The notes beneath the pieces are model-generated. The model ran no database searches. It had not been told where the DNA came from and worked only from the letters and a program-made list of their open reading frames with translations. From VAXT01 sp038040395 (GTDB lineage Bacteria; Actinomycetota; Thermoleophilia; Gaiellales; Gaiellaceae): a stretch of DNA of 14,730 nucleotides. Below are positions 7,054-13,669 of the stretch, piece after piece. Position numbers and translations under genes: made by a program. Within the stretch, counting starts at the first letter, position 1; each line of letters begins with the position of its first letter. The stretch spans positions 1 through 14,730 of the forward strand of contig JBBPIJ010000027.1 in the NCBI GenBank assembly GCA_038040395.1, read 5' to 3'.

Positions 7054-8300
7054 ACGTTCCCGTTCGAGGTTCCGTTCGTGCCTGTTGCGTTCCGGAGATC
7101 AACCACGAGCTGCGCCTGCTCGACGAGCTTGTCGTAGTCGATGCCCGAGTGCGCGGTGACGATCACGACACAGTCCGCAGGTGCGGCGTCGAGCGGCATC
7201 GAGGCAAGCCCCTGCTCCCGTAGTTCAGGCACGAACGGGTCATGGTACGAGACGTCTGCGCCCTCCTCTGTCAGAAGCTCGATCAGCTTCAGCGCGGGCG
7301 ACTCACGCGTGTCCTCGATGTCCGATTTGTAGGCGACGCCGAGGATCAGGACCTTGGAGCCCTTGAGTGCCTTCTCCTGCTGGTTCAGAGCTCGCACGAT
7401 CTTGCCCAGGCACCAGTACGGCATGTTTTCGTTCACCTTGCCCGCGAGCTCGATGAACTCCGTGTAGAAGTCGTACTCGCGCGCCTTCCAGGTCAGGTAG
7501 AAGGGATCGATCGGCATGCAGTGCCCGCCGAGGCCGGGGCCCGGTTTGAAGCTCATGAAGCCGAACGGCTTCGTCGCGGCCGCCCCGACGACCTCCCAGA
7601 CGTCGATGCTCATCCGGTCGCAGAGCTGTGCGAGCTCGTTCACGAGCGCGATGTTGACCGAGCGGAAGATGTTCTCGAGCAGCTTCGTCAGCTCGGCCGC
7701 CTCGGGCGACGAGACCGGGTGGACGGTCTCGAGCGCGCGGCTGTAGAGCTCGACGGCCCGCTCGGTGCAGGCCGGGGTGATCCCGCCCACGATCTTGGGC
7801 GTGTTCTGCGTCGTCCAGTCCTCACGACCGGGATCGACCCTCTCCGGGGAGAACGCGAGGTAGAAGTCCTCACCGACGCGCAGGCCGCTGCCCTCGAGCA
7901 GCGGCAACAGGCGCTCGCGCGTCGTGCCGGGATACGTCGTCGACTCGAGGACGACGAGCTGACCCTTCTGGAGTCGAGGCGCGATGTCCTCGACCGCGGC
8001 GAGGACGAACGAGAGGTCGGGCTCCCTCTGCGGCGAGAGCGGCGTTTGCAGCGCGATGAGGATCGCCTCGGTCTCAATGAGGGCGTCGTAGTCGGACGTG
8101 ACCTGAATCGCCCCCGACTCCACGAGAGTGCTCAGGCCGGCCGAGCCGACGTCTCTGATGTAGCTCTCTCCACGCCGAACTGCCTCGACCTTCTGCGGGT
8201 TCGATTCGACGAGGACGATGCGGTGGCCGGCCTCGGCGAAGACCTGGGCGAGGGGGAGCCCGACGTACCCGGCTCCGACGATTCCGACTGGTCCCTTCAC
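7041..8300 (-). CDS. wbpA: UDP-N-acetyl sugar 6-dehydrogenase (WbpA-like UDP-glucose/GDP-mannose dehydrogenase family)
   Basis: A 419-residue enzyme that oxidises C6 of a UDP-sugar to a carboxylate with two NAD+. The N-terminal Rossmann motif is GIVGAGYVGLPLA. ALQTPLS is the TP-L-type loop, followed by VVLESTTYPGTT and FSPERVDPG. The central helix has ELTKLLENIFRSVNIAL, and the catalytic Cys is C261 in GPGLGGHCMPIDPFYL. The C-terminal domain has ILGVAYKSDIEDTRESPAL. The pattern E-N-x-F-R-x-V-N with GGHC-x-P-x-DP fits UDP-GlcNAc/UDP-ManNAc dehydrogenases (WbpA, WecC) better than UDP-glucose dehydrogenases. The start is a GTG with no visible Shine-Dalgarno; a TACTAT box seven bases upstream suggests leaderless transcription. 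The three bases after ...NVWKL are the TGA, which lies inside the start of the next gene. Confidence 0.9.
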   Translation of the reverse strand: MKGPVGIVGAGYVGLPLAQVFAEAGHRIVLVESNPQKVEAVRRGESYIRDVGSAGLSTLVESGAIQVTSDYDALIETEAILIALQTPLSPQREPDLSFVLAAVEDIAPRLQKGQLVVLESTTYPGTTRERLLPLLEGSGLRVGEDFYLAFSPERVDPGREDWTTQNTPKIVGGITPACTERAVELYSRALETVHPVSSPEAAELTKLLENIFRSVNIALVNELAQLCDRMSIDVWEVVGAAATKPFGFMSFKPGPGLGGHCMPIDPFYLTWKAREYDFYTEFIELAGKVNENMPYWCLGKIVRALNQQEKALKGSKVLILGVAYKSDIEDTRESPALKLIELLTEEGADVSYHDPFVPELREQGLASMPLDAAPADCVVIVTAHSGIDYDKLVEQAQLVVDLRNATGTNGTSNGNVWKL

Positions 8301-8315
8301 CGGCGCGATAGTACA

Positions 8316-8336
8316 GAGGCCCTTCGGCCGGGCCTC
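8316..8336 (-). terminator. Hairpin between the SGNH-like and wbpA-like genes
   Basis: Seven-bp perfect arms (GAGGCCC at 8316-8322, GGGCCTC at 8330-8336) with a 7-nt loop fill the 40-bp gap. There is no T-run afterwards, so this may be a weak terminator or an RNA-processing hairpin that separates expression of the SGNH-like gene from the sugar genes. Confidence 0.45.
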
Positions 8337-8340
8337 AGCC

Positions 8341-9267
8341 TCAGCGGGCGACGAACCAGCGTCGTGCGGTGGGGTCCGTCTTGAAGAACGTGAGCAGCAG
8401 GTTGCTCACCTTCTGGACGCCGGTCTTCGACGGATGCGTTCCGTCGTCCTCGACGTCCTCGCACGCCCAGACGAGCCCGTCGGTGCGCCCACGCAGGCCG
8501 TCGGTCCAGAGATAAGGGCCCCAGCCGAGCCAGGCGCCCTTGAGCTTTCCGCGCATGCGCTCCTGGATCACGCCACGCACCGCATAGCCGCTGTCGTAGG
8601 CAGCGGGCTCCGGGTTGAGGCCCGTGACCGCGTAGCCGCCGTAGGTGCGGCTGGAGAGATAGACGAGGCGGAGGTTGGGATAGTGGGTGCGCATGGTGCG
8701 CACGATCGCCCGCAGGTCCGCCTGGAGCGCTCGGGCGTCCTTCGGGAAGCGTCGGTCCTCACCGGCGATTGCCTCCTTCAGCCAGACCGCCTGCACTTGG
8801 TTCGGCGAGGCGTCGGCCGCCGCCAACCGTACGTCGACGTTGTCCCAGTACGTGGGGTCCGCTTTCACGCGGTCCGCGTCCCAGCCGTCCTGGGCCCCAT
8901 CGACGATCGTCAGGTTGGCGTTCTTCGCCGGGTCGCGATCGGCGATGCGCTTGAAGGCGGAGAACTCCGCCGTCGCGTTCGACATGCCAACCGAGAGCAG
9001 GACGATCTTGCCGTCGATCCGGTGGATCCGGCGCGCGGCGGCCAGCCCCCGGCGCAGGTAGGCGGCACTCGGCCGGTTGCGTCCGGCGGGGTAGAGACCA
9101 CCTCGGAAGCCGTGGTAGCGCCGGCGCCCCATGTCCGTGAGCGGAACGAGGCCGGTCGAGGTGAGGGTGCAATCGGCCTGCGCCCCGGAGCGGCTCGCAG
9201 GCGCCTCGGAGGTCGACAGGGCGACGGCTACCGCCAGCGCGGAAATGATCGTGAGCAGGGCCTTCAT
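8341..9267 (-). CDS. Exported SGNH/GDSL-hydrolase-like protein of unknown substrate
   Basis: A 308-residue secreted protein. The ATG at 9267 is preceded by GAGGTGGC, a fair ribosome binding site, and begins a signal peptide (MKALLTIISALAVAVALS). Candidate SGNH elements are Ser96 in LLSVGMSNA (standing where GDS would be) and the C-terminal D275-x-x-H278 in EDDGTHPSKTGVQKV, a typical SGNH block V. Other conserved-looking stretches are QVQAVWLKEA, LRLVYLSSRTYGGYA and WGPYLWTDG, which I recall from a family of uncharacterised exported proteins in several phyla. Some SGNH enzymes are sugar O-acyl esterases or transferases, and its place at the head of a nucleotide-sugar cluster would suit that, but this is inference. 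A strict GDSL motif and a clear GxND block are not visible. Confidence 0.82.
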   Translation of the reverse strand: MKALLTIISALAVAVALSTSEAPASRSGAQADCTLTSTGLVPLTDMGRRRYHGFRGGLYPAGRNRPSAAYLRRGLAAARRIHRIDGKIVLLSVGMSNATAEFSAFKRIADRDPAKNANLTIVDGAQDGWDADRVKADPTYWDNVDVRLAAADASPNQVQAVWLKEAIAGEDRRFPKDARALQADLRAIVRTMRTHYPNLRLVYLSSRTYGGYAVTGLNPEPAAYDSGYAVRGVIQERMRGKLKGAWLGWGPYLWTDGLRGRTDGLVWACEDVEDDGTHPSKTGVQKVSNLLLTFFKTDPTARRWFVAR

Positions 9268-9326
9268 GCCACCTCGAAGCGTACGCGGTGACCGTTATCG
9301 CTCTGTAAAGACGCCTCTAAATGCCC

Positions 9327-9348
9327 GGGGGAACCTCCCGGTTCCCCC
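9327..9348 (-). terminator. Perfect 9-bp hairpin downstream of tRNA-Lys
   Basis: Arms GGGGGAACC (9327-9335) and GGTTCCCCC (9340-9348) pair perfectly around a 4-nt loop. It lies about 60 bp beyond the tRNA 3' end in the minus direction and before the SGNH-like gene. There is no long T-run, as is common for GC-rich actinobacterial terminators. Confidence 0.65.
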
Positions 9349-9363
9349 AAACCCCCTCCACCG

Positions 9364-9408
9364 GTCCGCGGTGCGCTGCGCGCATCACGGACGAAACGCT
9401 GCGCGTTT
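9364..9408 (-). repeat. Two tandem hairpins abutting the tRNA-Lys 3' end
   Basis: Hairpin one (9394-9408) is AAACGC-TGC-GCGTTT, with a perfect 6-bp stem that touches the last tRNA base. Hairpin two (9364-9392) has 13-nt arms, paired except for one mismatch and one wobble, around the same TGC loop. Both stems share the core CGC-TGC/GCA-GCG. They may be a transcription terminator series, tRNA 3'-trailer processing signals or REP-like elements. Confidence 0.5.
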
Positions 9409-9480
9409 GGGCCGTGAAGGATTCGAACCTTCGACCTTGGGATTAAGAGTCCCCTGCTCTACCAACTGAGCTAACGGCCC
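9408..9480 (-). tRNA. tRNA-Lys (anticodon CTT)
   Basis: A full cloverleaf can be read on the minus strand. The 7-bp acceptor stem (GGGCCGT with ACGGCCC) is perfect, the D-arm contains AGCTCAGTTGGTAGAGC, and the anticodon loop is CTCTTAA with anticodon CTT at 9447-9445. The T-arm has GGTTCGAATCC. The discriminator base is A, and the CCA end is not encoded. The length is 73 nt. Confidence 0.96.
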
Positions 9481-9490
9481 CAGACGGGCG

Positions 9491-9496
9491 AGTATA
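9491..9496 (-). promoter_or_regulatory. Probable -10 box for tRNA-Lys
   Basis: TATACT reads on the minus strand and ends 10 bases before the tRNA 5' end, which fits initiation just upstream of the mature RNA. No good -35 TTGACA lies 16-18 bases further upstream. Confidence 0.5.
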
Positions 9497-9519
9497 GCCA
9501 GGGACTTTCGTGCTTCCGG

Positions 9520-11535
9520 CTAGGCGACGAGCTCGGTGTTCAGCTCGCTCTGTACCGCGGCGAATGCTTCGACCACAGCGGGGTCGAAGTACTCGCCCGC
9601 GCTGCGGAACAGCTCGCGCATCGCTTCCTCGCTCGTCAGGGCCTTCGAATAGGGTCGCTCGGAAGTCATCGCGTCGAACGCGTCGCAGACGCAGATGATG
9701 CGGGCGCCCAGTGGGATCTCGGGGCCCGCGAGCCCATCCGGGTAGCCGGTCCCATCCCACCGCTCATGGGTCGAGCGCACGAGCTTCGCGGCGCCAACGA
9801 GCGCGGGGGCCGAGCGGAGGATGCGCTCGCCGATCAGCGTGTGGCGCCGAACGAACGCCCATTCGTCGTCGGTCAACGGGCCGCGCTTGCCCAGGATCTC
9901 CTCGGGGATCGCCAGCTTGCCGACGTCGTGCAACTCGGCCGCCTGCCTGATCGTCTGGAGCTGGATCTCGGGCACCTGGAGCCTGCGCCCAATCGCCTCG
10001 GCCAGATCGGCGACGTAGGCGAGGTGGTGAGCGAGCCGGGAGTCGCGTTCCTCGAGGACGCTGAGGAGGACGTCGATGCTCTGACGGTCCGCGCCCGGGC
10101 GGTTCCGTTGCTTGTGGACGTACATGCGGTCGTCCGCGATCCGCAACGCCTCGGTCAGTTCGTCGGCCTCCGCAGGCAGCAGGACGGAGCCGAACGAGCA
10201 ACTAACCGAGAAGCCCTCGCCTTCCTCAGTCAGCGCGGCCGTCGTCCTCCCGATCAGGGTGCCGGGGCTGAGATCTTCCGCCGTCGACAGGACACAGAAC
10301 TCATCTCCGCCGAGCCGGTAGGCGCGCCCGTAGCCCTGGGTCGCCGCCGCGAGCCGTCCGGCCATGCGCCCGAGCAGGGCATCGCCGGCGGAATGGCCGA
10401 ACGAGTCGTTGTACGCCTTGAAGCCGTCGAGATCGAAGACGACGAGGGCAAACGCACTCCGCGGTTCGGCAAGGCGCCCCTCGAGGTCGAGGACGAACCT
10501 GCGTCGGTTGCCGAGCCCCGTGAGCGAGTCGGAGAGCGCCTCTTCGCGGCTTGCGTCGAACAGGCGCACGCGCTCACGGAAGGTCAGGACGGCGCGCACG
10601 ATGACCATTCCGATCGCACCGGAGGCGAGGGCGAACGCGACCACGTTGATGTGCCCGAAGTGGTCGTAGACGAGCACCGAGAGGCCGACCAGGGCGAAGA
10701 ACGTCGGGAGGGTGAGCGCCTGCCAGCTTTCGGCGCGGATGTCCTTGAGCTTCGTGACCGGCTGCCAGGCAGCACACGCGATCAGCACGAGCGCCGCGGG
10801 CCACCCCACGTCGAGGAAGTTGCCCTCGACGTACTTGCCCGTCGCCGTCTCGTAGAGATACGCGGTGTCGGCGACGGCGAAGACGGCGAAGCCGCCGGCG
10901 ACGAATGCCCAGGTCGAATCGAAGCGCCAACCGGTCAGCGCGAACATGGCGACGACGAGCGCCAGGAGAAGAAGGTCGGCGAGCGGATAGGCGAGATTTG
11001 TCGCGACGACCAGCGAGGCGCCCCCGGTCGTGCTCAGGACTTCGTCGAAGACGACGGCGGCCCCCAGAGCCGCGACGGAGAGGGCGGCGATGATTCCGTC
11101 GAGCGCGAGGTTGCCCCGGAACCCGCGCATCCGCGCGCGAAGCAACAGCGCGAGCGCCGCGTAGCTGACCGGATAGAAGGCGAGGTAGAAGGAGTCGGCG
11201 ACGGACGGGATCGGGACGGTCTCGTCGCCCGAGAGGAAGAAGAAGTAGTAGAGGTCGCCGATCGTCCAGAGCAGGAGCGCGACGCCGAGGAGCAGCCAAG
11301 GAAGCCGCTCGGCGCGAACGAGCAGCGCTCGGGCGAGGCAGCAGATGCCCGAGGTGAGCAGTAGGCCGTTGTAGATCCAGTCGTTGAAGAGGCCGTCGAT
11401 CCAGCCCTCGGTGCCGAGGAGCGCCTCCACGGCATACGCGGTTACCCCGATGAGCAGGGCTGCGCAGAGCAGTCGACCGATGTTGGGCAGGGCGACCCCA
11501 GCGGGGGTCTCCTGCCGTGCTCCGTTGTGCCGCAC
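9520..11535 (-). CDS. Polytopic membrane GGDEF + HD-GYP protein (c-di-GMP synthesis/degradation)
   Basis: A 671-residue protein in three parts. Residues 20-317 hold about ten hydrophobic helices, a likely membrane sensor. Residues 335-480 form a diguanylate cyclase domain with DSLTGLGNRR, FDLDGFKAYND and an intact GGDEF at 409-413. Residues 490-660 form an HD-GYP domain with HDVGK (H536, D537), RRHTLIGERIL, HERWDGTGYPDG (H590) and CDAFDAMTSERPY. GGDEF makes c-di-GMP from two GTP; HD-GYP hydrolyses it. The RxxD inhibitory I-site is absent: the matching positions are Q and G before GRAYRL. The usual paired His of HHE is Thr-His (T589-H590), so metal content or activity may differ. The GTG start at 11535 follows a strong GGAGGAA ribosome binding site with good spacing. 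The gene is divergent from the M23 peptidase gene, and tRNA-Lys follows downstream. Confidence 0.93.
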   Translation of the reverse strand: MRHNGARQETPAGVALPNIGRLLCAALLIGVTAYAVEALLGTEGWIDGLFNDWIYNGLLLTSGICCLARALLVRAERLPWLLLGVALLLWTIGDLYYFFFLSGDETVPIPSVADSFYLAFYPVSYAALALLLRARMRGFRGNLALDGIIAALSVAALGAAVVFDEVLSTTGGASLVVATNLAYPLADLLLLALVVAMFALTGWRFDSTWAFVAGGFAVFAVADTAYLYETATGKYVEGNFLDVGWPAALVLIACAAWQPVTKLKDIRAESWQALTLPTFFALVGLSVLVYDHFGHINVVAFALASGAIGMVIVRAVLTFRERVRLFDASREEALSDSLTGLGNRRRFVLDLEGRLAEPRSAFALVVFDLDGFKAYNDSFGHSAGDALLGRMAGRLAAATQGYGRAYRLGGDEFCVLSTAEDLSPGTLIGRTTAALTEEGEGFSVSCSFGSVLLPAEADELTEALRIADDRMYVHKQRNRPGADRQSIDVLLSVLEERDSRLAHHLAYVADLAEAIGRRLQVPEIQLQTIRQAAELHDVGKLAIPEEILGKRGPLTDDEWAFVRRHTLIGERILRSAPALVGAAKLVRSTHERWDGTGYPDGLAGPEIPLGARIICVCDAFDAMTSERPYSKALTSEEAMRELFRSAGEYFDPAVVEAFAAVQSELNTELVA

Positions 11536-11595
11536 GAGCTTTCCTCCGTATCTGAACGCCTCGCACGAGTATCGGGCGCGTGACAGCGGTTGACG

Positions 11596-11646
11596 TCCCT
11601 CGTTCGAGGGATGCGATCCCTCGTTCTAGTTCCCCCTTTTGGGGGA
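11596..11646. promoter_or_regulatory. Cluster of overlapping inverted repeats upstream of the M23 gene
   Basis: TCCCTCG (11596-11602) pairs with CGAGGGA (11605-11611). The same CGAGGGAT (11605-11612) also pairs with ATCCCTCG (11616-11623), so the two stems exclude each other. A third stem follows: TCCCCC-TTTT-GGGGGA (11631-11646). A TTGACG (11590-11595) directly precedes the cluster. It lies 50-100 bp before the M23 start and opposite the promoter region of the GGDEF/HD-GYP gene. It could be a tandem operator, an attenuator or an RNA switch; the function is unknown. Confidence 0.55.
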
Positions 11647-11696
11647 TGCCCGACGGCGTGGAGGCGACCGATTCTCGTCGGGAACCTACTGCGGCC

Positions 11697-12560
11697 ATGT
11701 TCAGAGCTTTTGTTGTCACCCTGTGTCTGTTCGTCGTTTCCGCGCTCGCGCTGGCGACCGGAGCGATGGCAGGTGGCAACCCCGAGATCGCAGCACTTCA
11801 GGTCGGGCTCCGCGGACAAGGTCTCTACACAGGGACTGTCGATGGCGTCCTCGGCCCCGGCACCGAAAGAGCCCTCCGCCGGTTCCAGATGCGCAAGGGC
11901 CTCGTGGCCGACGGCGTGCCCGGCCCGAGCACGCGCAAGGCGCTCGGGCGTTACGGCAAGCGCTCTCCGCTCGGCCACCGGCAGCTGACCTTCGGCGCCC
12001 GTGGCTGGGACGTCGCGGCGCTCCAGTTCGCGCTCGCCTGGCACGGCTTTCCGTCGGGAAACTTCGACGGCTATCTCGGCGCACACACCGACGCGGCGCT
12101 GCGCAGCTTTCAGCGCTGGGCCGGGATCAAGCCTGACGGCACCGCAGGACCGTCGACGCTCGCCGCCTTGCGCGCGCCGGATCCGCGCTGTCCGCTGACG
12201 CTCGCACGACCGTTGGTCTCGCCGGTCGGCGACGTCTTCGGCCCGCGTGGCGCCCGTTTCCATGCCGGAGTGGACTTTCCCGCCGAGACGGGCACGCCGG
12301 TCGCCGCCGCGCGAGGCGGCCACGTCGTCTTCGCGGGCGCGAGTGGCAGCGGCTGGGGGAAGCTCGTCGTGGTCGCCCACGGCAGCGGCGTCCGCACGAG
12401 GTACGCGCACCTGTCGCGCATCGACGTTCGTCTAGGCGCCCGGGTCGCCGGAGGCTCCACGATTGGCCTCGTGGGCGCGACGGGAGAAGGTTCCGGCCCG
12501 CACCTGCACTTCGAGGTGCTCGTCCGCGGGGCCAACGTCGACCCGCTGGCAGCTTTCTAG
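11697..12560 (+). CDS. Secreted M23 peptidoglycan endopeptidase with two PG-binding domains
   Basis: A 287-residue exported zinc metallopeptidase (LytM/lysostaphin family) that cuts peptide cross-bridges in peptidoglycan. The ATG at 11697 starts a signal peptide (MFRAFVVTLCLFVVSALALA, cut near AMA-GG). An in-frame start at 11580 would add 39 non-signal residues through the repeat cluster and is unlikely. Two PG_binding_1 repeats follow, at about 28-86 (ALQVGLRGQGLYTGTVDGVLG) and 95-160 (ALQFALAWHGFPSGNFDGYLG). The M23 domain (about 175-285) has all zinc and catalytic motifs: HAGVD (H189, D193), YAHLS, and HLHFE (H269, H271). It should therefore be active, unlike degenerate LytM proteins. The gene ends at a strong terminator hairpin shared with the convergent DUF6458-like gene. 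Confidence 0.94.
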   Translation: MFRAFVVTLCLFVVSALALATGAMAGGNPEIAALQVGLRGQGLYTGTVDGVLGPGTERALRRFQMRKGLVADGVPGPSTRKALGRYGKRSPLGHRQLTFGARGWDVAALQFALAWHGFPSGNFDGYLGAHTDAALRSFQRWAGIKPDGTAGPSTLAALRAPDPRCPLTLARPLVSPVGDVFGPRGARFHAGVDFPAETGTPVAAARGGHVVFAGASGSGWGKLVVVAHGSGVRTRYAHLSRIDVRLGARVAGGSTIGLVGATGEGSGPHLHFEVLVRGANVDPLAAF

Positions 12561-12566
12561 ATCGCG

Positions 12567-12593
12567 CCGGGGCCGGGTCTAGCCCGGCCCCGG
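12567..12593. terminator. Strong bidirectional terminator hairpin between convergent genes
   Basis: An 11-bp perfect stem (CCGGGGCCGGG at 12567-12577, CCCGGCCCCGG at 12583-12593) with a 5-nt loop starts six bases after the M23 stop codon. Converging genes on either side make a shared terminator likely. No T-run is present. Confidence 0.75.
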
Positions 12594-12620
12594 AGTTGGA
12601 GAGACAGTCGTTCGCTCTAG

Positions 12621-12851
12621 CTAGTAGCCCGGGCCTGCTGGCGGGCCTTCTTCGACGTACGTGGGGCGCCGGCGGCCTCCCACGCCGCCCCACGACGACC
12701 AGAAGATCATCGAGAGGATGAGGCCGACGATTCCGACGACCATCAGGATCACTCCGATGGCGTCCACGTCGATTCCTGCCACTTCACCGGTCACGCCCCA
12801 GACGAGGATTGCCCCGCCCGCGATCAGAAACAGACTTGCTCCGAGTCCCAT
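12621..12851 (-). CDS. Small two-helix membrane protein (DUF6458-like)
   Basis: A 76-residue protein with two hydrophobic helices at about 4-22 (SLFLIAGGAILVWGVTG) and 32-50 (IGVILMVVGIVGLILSMIFW), separated by VAGIDVDAIG. A Gly/Arg/Pro-rich tail ends in PPAGPGY. This layout and the ILMVVG...FW signature match the small actinobacterial DUF6458 family, whose function is unknown. The ATG at 12851 has an excellent AAGGAGG ribosome binding site four bases upstream, which strongly supports a real gene. It is divergent from the oxidase genes and convergent on the M23 gene. Nothing in the sequence ties it to oxidase assembly. Confidence 0.88.
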   Translation of the reverse strand: MGLGASLFLIAGGAILVWGVTGEVAGIDVDAIGVILMVVGIVGLILSMIFWSSWGGVGGRRRPTYVEEGPPAGPGY

Positions 12852-12939
12852 AGAACCTCCTTGTTTGTCCGCTCATACCCCCTCGAAGCCCGACGCTAAC
12901 TACGGCATCGCGTCCAATCGTTGAGTAGGCTCGGTCCCG

Positions 12940-13662
12940 GTGCGACGGGGAGCAATTGTTCGGGTCGTCACGATCGGTCTGCTGGCGGCTGCGGTGGCGA
13001 CCGCGGTCGCGGTCCTGATCCCCTGGCTGCCCGACCAGGACTCCAGGGAAGCGGGGCGGATCGACTTCGTCTTCTGGTTCGTGATCGCGGTGTGCATCGC
13101 CGTGTTCGCCGTGGTCGCCGCGGTCATCGTGTATTCCGTCGTGACGTTCCGCGCGCCGCCGGACGACGACTCCGACGGCCCGCCCATCCACGGCCACACG
13201 GGTATCGAGATCGCATGGACGGCGATTCCAACGGTGCTCGTGACCGTGATCGCCGTCCTCAGCGCGGTGGCCCTCGCGGAGAACGGAAAGCTCAAGGCGA
13301 ACCGCCTGAAGGTCGACGTCACGGCGCAGCAGTTCGCCTGGCACTTCAAGTACCCGCAGTACGGGGGCTTCGAGTCGAACGAACTGCGGCTCGTGGAAGG
13401 CCGGCAGGTCGAGCTCCGGCTGCGGGCGCTCGACGTCATCCACTCCTTCTGGGTGCCCGAGTTTCGGCAGAAGCAGGACGCCGTCCCCGGGATCGTCACC
13501 AAGCTCCCGATCACGCCCATGAAGGCCGACAAGTACACCCTGATCTGCACCGAGCTCTGCGGGCTCGGGCATGCCCTCATGCGGGCGCCGGTGATCGTGA
13601 TGAAGGAGGACGACTTCGATCGCTGGGCCCGTTCGCAACAGCAGGGGAAGGAAGGGAGCTGA
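12940..13662 (+). CDS. ctaC: Cytochrome c oxidase subunit II (CuA subunit)
   Basis: A 240-residue subunit that accepts electrons from cytochrome c at the binuclear CuA centre and passes them to subunit I. An N-terminal hydrophobic segment (about 7-30) is probably a signal or extra helix. Helices at 41-67 and 91-113 are the two standard membrane anchors. The outside cupredoxin domain has every CuA ligand: H168 (DVIHSFWVPEF), C203, E205, C207, H211 and M214 in CTELCGLGHALM. The aromatic patch QQFAWHFKYPQYGG is typical. No CxxCH haem c motif is fused at the C terminus, so this is not a caa3-type subunit and needs a separate electron donor. The start is a GTG with no clear Shine-Dalgarno, so a leaderless transcript is possible. 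Subunit I starts seven bases after the stop. Confidence 0.95.
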   Translation: MRRGAIVRVVTIGLLAAAVATAVAVLIPWLPDQDSREAGRIDFVFWFVIAVCIAVFAVVAAVIVYSVVTFRAPPDDDSDGPPIHGHTGIEIAWTAIPTVLVTVIAVLSAVALAENGKLKANRLKVDVTAQQFAWHFKYPQYGGFESNELRLVEGRQVELRLRALDVIHSFWVPEFRQKQDAVPGIVTKLPITPMKADKYTLICTELCGLGHALMRAPVIVMKEDDFDRWARSQQQGKEGS

Positions 13663-13669
13663 CCGCCCT

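Noticed and set aside
7242..9291. Two long plus-strand ORFs (7242-8384 and 8218-9291) opposite the wbpA-like and SGNH-like genes.
   Set aside because: They overlap each other and have shadow-type composition; the minus-strand genes carry complete conserved motifs.
9766..11364. Plus-strand ORF of 532 residues opposite the GGDEF/HD-GYP gene.
   Set aside because: It is rich in Asp, Glu, Arg and Gly without fold or motif, a codon shadow of the real gene in GC-rich DNA.
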